A DNA stretch of 64,000 nt, from assembly GCF_001746915.1 (NCBI RefSeq), contig NZ_MJGC01000037.1, forward strand, positions 61,104 through 125,103, given 5' to 3'. Origin of the DNA: Desertifilum tharense IPPAS B-1220 (lineage in GTDB: Bacteria > Cyanobacteriota > Cyanobacteriia > Cyanobacteriales > Desertifilaceae). This document shows positions 56,851-64,000 of the stretch, one piece after another. Both the position numbers and the translations under genes were made by a program. The notes under the pieces were generated by a model that was not told where the DNA came from, did not search any database, and saw only the letters and a list, made by a program, of their open reading frames with translations. Each line of letters opens with the position of its first letter. Within the stretch, counting starts at the first letter, position 1.

Positions 56851-57477
56851 TTAAAGGGTAGAAAGCCAATCTTTGAGCAAATCGAGAATATTGCTGCCAC
56901 CGATATAGAGGGCAACAATAATGGAGGTGCTGAGAATTGCCCCCATTACACACAGAATTAATCCACCCAGGCTAATGAAGCCATCATCTTCCATTAAGCC
57001 AAATCCGGTGACAAAGATGCCGATCGCAGGTAAGGTATTGGTACCGGGAATTGGAATCATCATTGAAATCGCCATGAGAGCGATCGCGCTTCCCACCACA
57101 ACCCGACCCGGTAAACTGGTACAAACCCCCATGAGTCTTGGACGCGCAATCGTTTCAATCCGACGCAACCAAGGAATCCCGGCTTTCATAATCCCTTGAA
57201 TTTGCTTTAGCGCGATGGGTCGGTGGCTGATGCGTTCTGGTAAAGCAGGCTGTTTAGCACCCGCAATTAATTGCACCGCTAATAAAAAAATCACAATCCC
57301 AAACGGCACTGAATAACCCGGTGCAGGAACGGGCAATGCTGAGGGCAGAGATAATAAAACAAATAAAAACCCAAAAATTCGCTCTCCCGCTAGCGATAGG
57401 ATTTCCGATAGGGTGACAGTAGAGGCGCGTTCTTCTTCAAAAAAGTAGCGTTGCAGTTCTACAGAAAGTCGAGCCAT
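56851..57477 (-). CDS. ExoD-like exopolysaccharide-synthesis protein
   Basis: The 208-residue membrane protein fits the ExoD family: 'GERIFGFLFVLLSLPSALPVPAPGYS', 'GSAIALMAISMMIPIPGTNTLPA' and a C-terminal helix. ExoD affects exopolysaccharide and alkaline tolerance in Rhizobium; its biochemical role is unclear. The ATG at 57477 is preferred to one at 57567, because the extension is Ser/Pro-rich and unlike the family. Confidence 0.85.
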   Translation of the reverse strand: MARLSVELQRYFFEEERASTVTLSEILSLAGERIFGFLFVLLSLPSALPVPAPGYSVPFGIVIFLLAVQLIAGAKQPALPERISHRPIALKQIQGIMKAGIPWLRRIETIARPRLMGVCTSLPGRVVVGSAIALMAISMMIPIPGTNTLPAIGIFVTGFGLMEDDGFISLGGLILCVMGAILSTSIIVALYIGGSNILDLLKDWLSTL

Positions 57478-57658
57478 TGTAGGAATTGAGGGTTGAAGAG
57501 GTGAGGAAGAGAATCTGAAAATAGAGGGATGATAATACTCAAAATCCCCTGAAATAGGGGATTTCAAGAGATGTTCTGACTCTTAGCAACAGTTCAGAAA
57601 GTTGCACAGTGAATCAGGAGTTGGGGTGTTAAACTGACGCCCATCTCCCAACCCCGCG

Positions 57659-58975
<1,317 letters not shown>

Positions 58976-59013
58976 CTAGCTTAATCGAATTGACCGTGCA
59001 GTGGTGAGAACAG

Positions 59014-59055
59014 AGTGGGGAGATGGGGGGATGGGGAGGCGGGGAGGTGGGGGAA
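59014..59055. repeat. Short STRR tract (GGGGAGATG family)
   Basis: GGGGAGATGGGGGGATGGGG and GGCGGGGAGGTGGGGG units in the ahcY-ndhO spacer match the tract at 10652. Confidence 0.75.
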
Positions 59056-59133
59056 AAGAACGCCACAGCCCTAACTGTGGCAATGTCCTTTAAAATTCAA
59101 AAGGTATCTCGTTGCACGCTAGCACGGAATCTT

Positions 59134-59358
59134 ATGGCCGAGAGCAAGATTAAAAAAGGATCGTTCGTTCGCGCAGTTCGCGAAAAGTTAGAAAATAGTT
59201 TAGAGGCAAAGGCAAGCGATTCGCGCTTTTCCCCCTACCTGTTTGAAACGAAGGGTGAGGTGGTAGACTTGCGGGGAGAGTATGCTTTGGTAAAGTTTGG
59301 TCAAGTTCCGACACCCAATATTTGGTTGCGTCTCGATCAACTAGAAGAGTTTAAATAG
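59134..59358 (+). CDS. ndhO: NAD(P)H-quinone oxidoreductase subunit O
   Basis: NdhO is a small peripheral subunit of cyanobacterial NDH-1, placed on the cytoplasmic side of the thylakoid complex and modulating cyclic electron flow. The 74-residue sequence '[20 protein letters not shown]', '[21 protein letters not shown]' and '[15 protein letters not shown]' is characteristic. The ATG at 59134 gives the usual length; an upstream ATG would translate repeat DNA. mdh starts 10 bases downstream, so the two are probably one transcript. Confidence 0.95.
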   Translation: MAESKIKKGSFVRAVREKLENSLEAKASDSRFSPYLFETKGEVVDLRGEYALVKFGQVPTPNIWLRLDQLEEFK

Positions 59359-59368
59359 CATCTAAATC

Positions 59369-60337
59369 ATGGCTTCTACTCCCCTCTCCTCAATTATGTG
59401 TACCCCCACTCGCGTAGCAGTCGTGGGTGCAGGTCGAGTTGGCAGCACTTTGGCACAGCGCATTGCTGAAAAGAATTTAGCCGATGTGGTGTTACTGGAT
59501 GTCATTCAAGGTTGGCCGCAAGGGGTCGCGCTTGATTTAATGGAGGCTAGGGGAGTAGAACGCCACGATCGCCAAATTATTGGTACCAACGATTATGCGG
59601 ATACGGCGGATGCCTCGATTGTGGTAATTACTGCCGGAAAACCCCGCACGCCGGGAATGAGCCGCGACGATTTGTTAAAGATAAATGCTCGAATTGTGGT
59701 AGAGGCGGCCAAAAATGCGATCGCGCATTCTCCTAACGCCATCTTGATTATTGTGACCAATCCCCTAGATGTGATGACGTATCTCGCTTGGGAAGCGACG
59801 GGAATTCCTCCCCAGCGCGTGCTAGGAATGGCTGGAATTTTGGATTCCTCGCGGTTTGAGACGTTTATTGCAATGGAGTTGGGATGCTCAATTGCGGATA
59901 TCAGCGCCACGGTTTTGGGCAGTCATGGGGATTTAATGGTACCTATTCCTCGGTTTTCGACGGTGCGGGGAATTCCGATTACAGAACTTTTGGATGCAGC
60001 GACGATTGAGCGTTTGGTGGCAAGAACGCGCAATGGAGGGGCGGAAATTGTGGAATTGATGCAAACTGGGGGGGCTTTTTTTGCACCCGCTTCCTCGGTT
60101 TGTTCGATGGTAGAAGCGATTTTACTCAATCAATCGCGCTTAATGCCTGTAGCAGCTTACGTACAGGGCGAATATCAGCTTCAGGATGTGTTTATTGGCG
60201 TTCCCTGTTGGATTCATTGTGGCGGCGTGCGTCAGGTTCTGAAGTTAAACCTGACTGATGCTGAGTTAGAGGCGTTGCAGGTTTCAGCCAACGCCGTACG
60301 CGACAATATTCAACGGGCCAAGGAAATGCTCGCTTAA
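59369..60337 (+). CDS. mdh: Malate dehydrogenase
   Basis: The 322-residue NAD-dependent enzyme interconverts malate and oxaloacetate. It has the Rossmann motif 'VAVVGAGRVGSTLAQRIAEK', the catalytic-loop 'RTPGMSRDDLL', 'VTNPLDVMTY' and the active His in 'GSHGDLMVP'. These fit the LDH-like MDH group of cyanobacteria. The ATG at 59369 is used; an internal ATG at 59396 would give a more usual N-terminus. Its end overlaps the convergent small gene by four bases. Confidence 0.95.
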   Translation: MASTPLSSIMCTPTRVAVVGAGRVGSTLAQRIAEKNLADVVLLDVIQGWPQGVALDLMEARGVERHDRQIIGTNDYADTADASIVVITAGKPRTPGMSRDDLLKINARIVVEAAKNAIAHSPNAILIIVTNPLDVMTYLAWEATGIPPQRVLGMAGILDSSRFETFIAMELGCSIADISATVLGSHGDLMVPIPRFSTVRGIPITELLDAATIERLVARTRNGGAEIVELMQTGGAFFAPASSVCSMVEAILLNQSRLMPVAAYVQGEYQLQDVFIGVPCWIHCGGVRQVLKLNLTDAELEALQVSANAVRDNIQRAKEMLA

Positions 60338-60621
60338 TGTTGGATAACCCAACGGGTGAGGGAGGTGCTGAGATGCTCCCACTCTGGCCAAGAGATGAGA
60401 GCGCGATCGCACCAATCCTCCAGGATATCTCGCAATAAAATTTCAGTTTGGTGACGATCGATACAAGATTGCGCCTCTAAAATCGCGGCTTCTGGATGGG
60501 CATGAAAGCCCACCAAACTTCCGATTTTGGAACTCACCCCATCGGGTGAAGTGATGCAAACTTGCCAAGTGTTATTCTGCTGGATAAGTTGAATGACCCA
60601 GCCTTTGTAGTCCTGAATCAC
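60334..60621 (-). CDS. Small conserved hypothetical protein
   Basis: The 95-residue protein 'DYKGWVIQLIQQNNTWQVCI' ... 'ALISWPEWEHLSTSL' has three Trp-rich segments and one predicted helix. The start is a GTG at 60621. It is likely soluble. I do not recognise a family with a known function. Confidence 0.6.
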   Translation of the reverse strand: MIQDYKGWVIQLIQQNNTWQVCITSPDGVSSKIGSLVGFHAHPEAAILEAQSCIDRHQTEILLRDILEDWCDRALISWPEWEHLSTSLTRWVIQH

Positions 60622-60728
60622 AGTCGTTTCCTAAAATGATTGTGGAGGGGCTACTTCCGTATTTTAAAGGCAAAATTGATACGATAGGGCGATCTGAGTG
60701 GATTCGCTGTCTGAAATGCAGAGTCCTT

Positions 60729-61085
60729 TTAAGAGATCGTTAAATGCTGGCGTATTTGATGCTGCCAGAATTCGTTGTCTTCAAGGGTCAGAATAATCCG
60801 TTTGTAGGCTTCTTCATAAAGCACCAAGGTTAAATAATTCTTGTCCTGAGTCACGTACCAGAACTCACGACCCCTTGGCGTATAATAAGTTCCGGCTTTA
60901 ATGACACCGGGGAGAAACGTTCCTGGGGCCCGCAGTTCTTTCCAGGTGCTTTCAGGTTCATCGATCTGGACATCCGTAATATGCTCAAAAGGGATGATAA
61001 AGGGATTTTGCAAGTTAAACCCCCAGAGTTGCTCGTACCATTCCCAATGGATTTTTAGGGTATCGTTAACAATGCTGAGTTTCAT
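60729..61085 (-). CDS. Small conserved protein, possible PH-like domain
   Basis: The 118-residue protein is all-beta in pattern with a C-terminal helix. 'FIIPFEHITDVQIDEP', 'GREFWYVTQDKNYLTLVL' and 'RIILTLEDNEFW' suggest a bacterial PH-like fold. That is an inference from pattern. The function is unknown. It is divergent from the gene at 61166. Confidence 0.65.
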   Translation of the reverse strand: MKLSIVNDTLKIHWEWYEQLWGFNLQNPFIIPFEHITDVQIDEPESTWKELRAPGTFLPGVIKAGTYYTPRGREFWYVTQDKNYLTLVLYEEAYKRIILTLEDNEFWQHQIRQHLTIS

Positions 61086-61165
61086 GGTAACTTGAGGAGC
61101 GATCGCTCCTGGCTTCTTTAAGGCTACTTCTATTAAAGATTCAATTCCCGCCGTTGGGTTTCCCT

Positions 61166-62764
61166 ATGACGAAAGATTTATTTGCTCAAGAAGCGCTGAC
61201 TCAAATCCCTAAAATACTAACCCTTTTAGACCGCAATCCCCATAGTCCTACCTATGGCTGTTTTGACCGTAACTTTTGGCATTATAAAATTATCGACTTT
61301 CCCAGCGGAATGTCTCAAGAGTTTGTTTTACCCCTAGCCTTAGCTTATAATACCAACCTTCCTCATAATCCTTATTACCAACAACCCGCAATCCGAGATT
61401 GGGTAGAAGCTGGAATTTTATACGCCGCAAAAAGCGCTCATAAAGATGGCTCTTGCGACGATTATTTTCCCTTTGAACGAGCCAGCGGTGCAGCCGCTTT
61501 TTCCCTTTTAGCTTGTATTGATAGCTATCAGTTACTAGACTTAAAAAATCAAACCCTGCTCAAATTCTTTGAAAAGCGGGCAAACTGGCTGTCATCCCAT
61601 CACGAAAGCGGACAACTGACCAACCATCAAGCCTTAATTGCCCTTTGCCTCGATCTCCTTTCAGAATTGCTGAATACCTCCCAATGGGATCGCGCTAAAA
61701 TGTTGCGAATTGAGCGCGTATTAGCATGGCAAAATCCTGAAGGCTGGTTCCAAGAATATGAAGGCTGCGATCCAGGATACCATACCTTAACAATTTCTTG
61801 TTTAGCCAGACTTTATCAGAGAAACAGCGATCCTCGGCTCAAAGATGCCCTGATTAAAGCTGTTGAACTCGCCCAATACTTTATTCATCCCGATGGTTCC
61901 TATGGGGGAGAATATGCTAGTCGCAATACCTATAACTTTTTTCCGCATGGCTTTGAATTAGTCGGGCGCTGGTTCCCGGAAGCCTTACAAATTAACGACC
62001 GCTTTTTACAAGGAATCGCCCAAGGTTTAAATCCCTGTTATGCAGACGATCATATTATTGGACATCATACCTGGAATTATCTTTTAGCATGGCGAGATTT
62101 TGTCCCAGAACGCCCCGCCTTATCGCCGCGCAAACCTGAAAGAATGTGGCTAGAGAATGCCAAACTTTTAATCGACCGTCGCGAGAATACCGAATTATAT
62201 ATCGCCTTGAACAAAGGAGGCGTTTTTAAGCTATTTTGCGATAACAAACTCATCCTTTCCGATACTCAATTTTCCTTACAGGTTCGCGATCGCGGCAAGC
62301 TTAAAAATGCAGTTGGGCATTTAGTGGATAATTATGCCATTGAGATTGAACCCGATCGGATTTTAATTCAGGGAAACTTGGGATGGGCGAAGCAGAAACA
62401 GATGAATCCCCAGAACTTGTTAGTTTTGAGGATTGTGATGCTAACGTTAGGGCGATTTTTTCCCAATTTAATTCGTAAATTGTTACAAAAGATGCTGATT
62501 ACGGGCAAACAAACCGCCCCGTTTAAGTTTCTGCGACAAGTGCAATGGGAAAACGGACAGTGGCGCGTCACCGATGAGTTGCAAGCGCAATCTTGGGACA
62601 ATGTAGAATCAGCAGGGATAGGGGGCGATCAAACTTCGATCTATGTGGTCATGAGTCGGACGTTTCAACGGGGACAATTGCAACCGTGGTTAGATTTAAG
62701 CGATCGCATCCGGCACCTTCCCCCCCACTCTACCCTCAAACTCGAACGCCATCTAAGCGCATGA
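61166..62764 (+). CDS. Putative alpha/alpha-toroid (heparinase-like or polysaccharide-related) protein
   Basis: The 532-residue protein has an N-terminal half rich in long helices ('EWVLPLALAYNTNLP'-like, 'QALIALCLDLLSELLNTS', 'CLARLYQRNSDPRLKDALIKAVELAQYFIHPDGSYGGEYASRNTYNFFPHG' region) and a C-terminal beta half. This layout is typical of toroid-fold polysaccharide lyases or related enzymes. No catalytic residues can be named. The start is the ATG at 61166; a TTG lies four codons before. Its stop overlaps the next gene's ATG (ATGA), so the two act together, perhaps in export or processing of a glycan. Confidence 0.65.
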   Translation: MTKDLFAQEALTQIPKILTLLDRNPHSPTYGCFDRNFWHYKIIDFPSGMSQEFVLPLALAYNTNLPHNPYYQQPAIRDWVEAGILYAAKSAHKDGSCDDYFPFERASGAAAFSLLACIDSYQLLDLKNQTLLKFFEKRANWLSSHHESGQLTNHQALIALCLDLLSELLNTSQWDRAKMLRIERVLAWQNPEGWFQEYEGCDPGYHTLTISCLARLYQRNSDPRLKDALIKAVELAQYFIHPDGSYGGEYASRNTYNFFPHGFELVGRWFPEALQINDRFLQGIAQGLNPCYADDHIIGHHTWNYLLAWRDFVPERPALSPRKPERMWLENAKLLIDRRENTELYIALNKGGVFKLFCDNKLILSDTQFSLQVRDRGKLKNAVGHLVDNYAIEIEPDRILIQGNLGWAKQKQMNPQNLLVLRIVMLTLGRFFPNLIRKLLQKMLITGKQTAPFKFLRQVQWENGQWRVTDELQAQSWDNVESAGIGGDQTSIYVVMSRTFQRGQLQPWLDLSDRIRHLPPHSTLKLERHLSA

Positions 62765-63714
62765 AGCGGATTATCTCACTAGCCGTCAGCCTGGTTATTC
62801 TAGCGGCGATTTACTGGAAAATAGATTTTTCAGGACTAATACAAGTCTTTCAAAACTGCGATCGCACTTGGATGGCGATTAGCCTGGGGATGGTTATCCC
62901 TTTAATTTTCGCAACCTCTTGGCGACTCGATCGACTGATGCCACCCAATACCGCCTTGGGAATTGGGGAAGCTAACCGCCTGATTTTAGCCTCCAGTACC
63001 CTGAATATGATTCTCCCTTCCAAAATGGGAGACATCGCCAAAGCCTACTTCATGAAGGAACGAGGTCATTTAGAAGGTTCGCTTTCCCTGTCGCTAGTCG
63101 TGTTTGAAAAGTCCTGCGATTTCCTCTCGCTGCTATTGTGGTGCGTGTTTGGCTTACTCTTATATCCCCAGAAGGATACCTTATTCTGGGTGATGACCGT
63201 CTGCGTGGTGAGTGCTTCGGTATTCTTCTCGCTGCTATTAGCCTCGCGGAGATTTGCCCGATTTTTCTTTTTATTAGCAAAAGCGATCGCGCCGCGCAAG
63301 TTTCGCAAAAAACTCGATAGCCTGCAAATCTCCTGGGGAGAAATGCACCGCTATTTCTGGCAAGATAAACGCCAACTGCAAATTATCGCCCTCACCTCCA
63401 TTCTCATCTGGTTAGGACACCTGTTGCAAATCTGGTTTTTCATCCTCGCCTTGAACGCGTGGACGCCCTTTCTAGCCAATTTAGCCCTATCTCCCCTCGC
63501 AATTTTAGCCGGATTGTTACCGCTAACCTTCGCTGGCGTCGGCACCCGCGATGCCGCCTTAATTCTGTTTTATCAACCCTATTTTGATGCACCCACCGCC
63601 GCCGCGCTAGGGCTATTGTGTACTTCGCGCTATCTAATTCCCGCGATCGCAGGTTTACCCTTTTTGGGACAATATCTCTCAGCCGTCCGTCGCCTGCAAA
63701 AGCCTGTAAACTAA
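62761..63714 (+). CDS. Lysylphosphatidylglycerol-synthase/AglD-like membrane protein
   Basis: The 317-residue protein has about seven hydrophobic segments and family features 'LNMILPSKMGDIAKAYFMKE' and 'PLTFAGVGTRDAALILFY'. This is the UPF0104/LPG-synthase transmembrane domain, without the soluble aminoacyl transferase part. Members flip or modify lipids and lipid-linked sugars. The ATG at 62761 overlaps the previous stop; an upstream frame start at 62593 would overlap the preceding gene. Its end overlaps the convergent small gene by four bases. Confidence 0.85.
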   Translation: MKRIISLAVSLVILAAIYWKIDFSGLIQVFQNCDRTWMAISLGMVIPLIFATSWRLDRLMPPNTALGIGEANRLILASSTLNMILPSKMGDIAKAYFMKERGHLEGSLSLSLVVFEKSCDFLSLLLWCVFGLLLYPQKDTLFWVMTVCVVSASVFFSLLLASRRFARFFFLLAKAIAPRKFRKKLDSLQISWGEMHRYFWQDKRQLQIIALTSILIWLGHLLQIWFFILALNAWTPFLANLALSPLAILAGLLPLTFAGVGTRDAALILFYQPYFDAPTAAALGLLCTSRYLIPAIAGLPFLGQYLSAVRRLQKPVN

Positions 63715-63926
63715 CCTCTCCCTTCGGTTAGCTTCAGTAAGAATAACAGCGACACAAACAACATCAAGCCTAGCCAAGCCAAAATGACCGTTGAGAAGGA
63801 TGTCCCCAAATAGCTACAGGCGATTAAAACAGCCACAAATAAAGCAAACGCCGCCACTAAGTAGGAAACAACCCACCCAAAACAGCCGAGAACCGATCCG
63901 GAAAATTCATCATCTGGAGGACGCAT
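63711..63926 (-). CDS. Small two-helix membrane protein
   Basis: The 71-residue protein has two hydrophobic segments (about residues 16-38 and 45-65) and a polar N-terminus. GGAGG precedes the ATG at 63926 by about 6 bases in the reverse sense. Function unknown. Confidence 0.6.
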   Translation of the reverse strand: MRPPDDEFSGSVLGCFGWVVSYLVAAFALFVAVLIACSYLGTSFSTVILAWLGLMLFVSLLFLLKLTEGRG

Positions 63927-63929
63927 AGT

Positions 63930-64000
63930 TGGGGGAGAAGGGAATTGGGAATTAGGAGTTGGGGGTTGGGGAAGAGGGGAGTTGGGAATTAGGAGTTGGG
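63930..64000. repeat. STRR heptamer tract at window end
   Basis: Variants of TTGGGAG (GGGAATTAGGAGTTGGGGGTTGGGG and copies) fill the last 71 bases. This is the same family as AACTCCC at 15728 and 45480, read on the other strand. Confidence 0.8.

Overview
The window looks like a cyanobacterial chromosome. It carries a photosystem I gene (psaE), the NDH-1 subunit gene ndhO, pcxA, the cell-division gene ftn2, hopanoid genes hpnH/hpnI, a groESL operon with cyanobacterial control elements, patD, and a guanidine-degradation operon of the cyanobacterial type. HIP1 octamers (GCGATCGC) are frequent, and spacers contain tandem heptamers (STRR-type repeats). PEP-CTERM proteins and the STRRs suggest a filamentous lineage, perhaps Oscillatoriales-like. 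The genus cannot be fixed from this sequence alone.

Layout. 1-5.9 kb: the start of a PAS sensor protein (cut by the window edge), a Pro/Asn-rich membrane protein, a solitary beta-class DNA methyltransferase, DUF1499 and DUF2231 proteins, and a hemerythrin-domain protein. 6.0-11.6 kb: a guanidine operon. It has an NtcA-type promoter, a guanidine-I (ykkC) riboswitch with an intrinsic terminator, gdmH, dedicated hypA and hypB copies and a three-gene ABC importer, so uptake, nickel loading and hydrolysis are encoded together. 12.3-15.6 kb: small conserved proteins, psaE-mutM-acetyltransferase, and two tandem paralogous small proteins. 15.7-20.1 kb (minus strand): hpnI, hpnH and a P-loop recombinase/helicase-like protein. 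20.3-27.1 kb: pcxA, two PEP-CTERM proteins, and groES-groEL with CIRCE, K-box and a clear -35/-10. 27.3-37.6 kb: pdhA, ftn2, an AEC transporter, a Crp-family regulator, a SphR/SphS-type two-component pair, an rRNA pseudouridine synthase and a RodZ-like protein.

37.9-51 kb: a GH57 enzyme, comM, a dienelactone hydrolase, a 60-bp repeat array, acnB, a double-ATPase peptide-type ABC protein, patD and a Rel/SpoT enzyme. Long heptamer-repeat spacers lie between several of these. 50.7-52.2 kb: SelO. 52.2-56.1 kb: an AT-rich two-gene cassette of a C5 DNA methyltransferase and a Z1-type helicase. It looks horizontally acquired and is the best candidate in the window for an under-described restriction or anti-phage system. 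56.2-64 kb: DedA, ExoD, ahcY, ndhO, mdh, small conserved proteins, and a pair consisting of a putative toroid-fold protein and an LPG-synthase/AglD-like membrane protein.

All calls come from reading motifs, gene order and DNA signals by eye. No database search was run.
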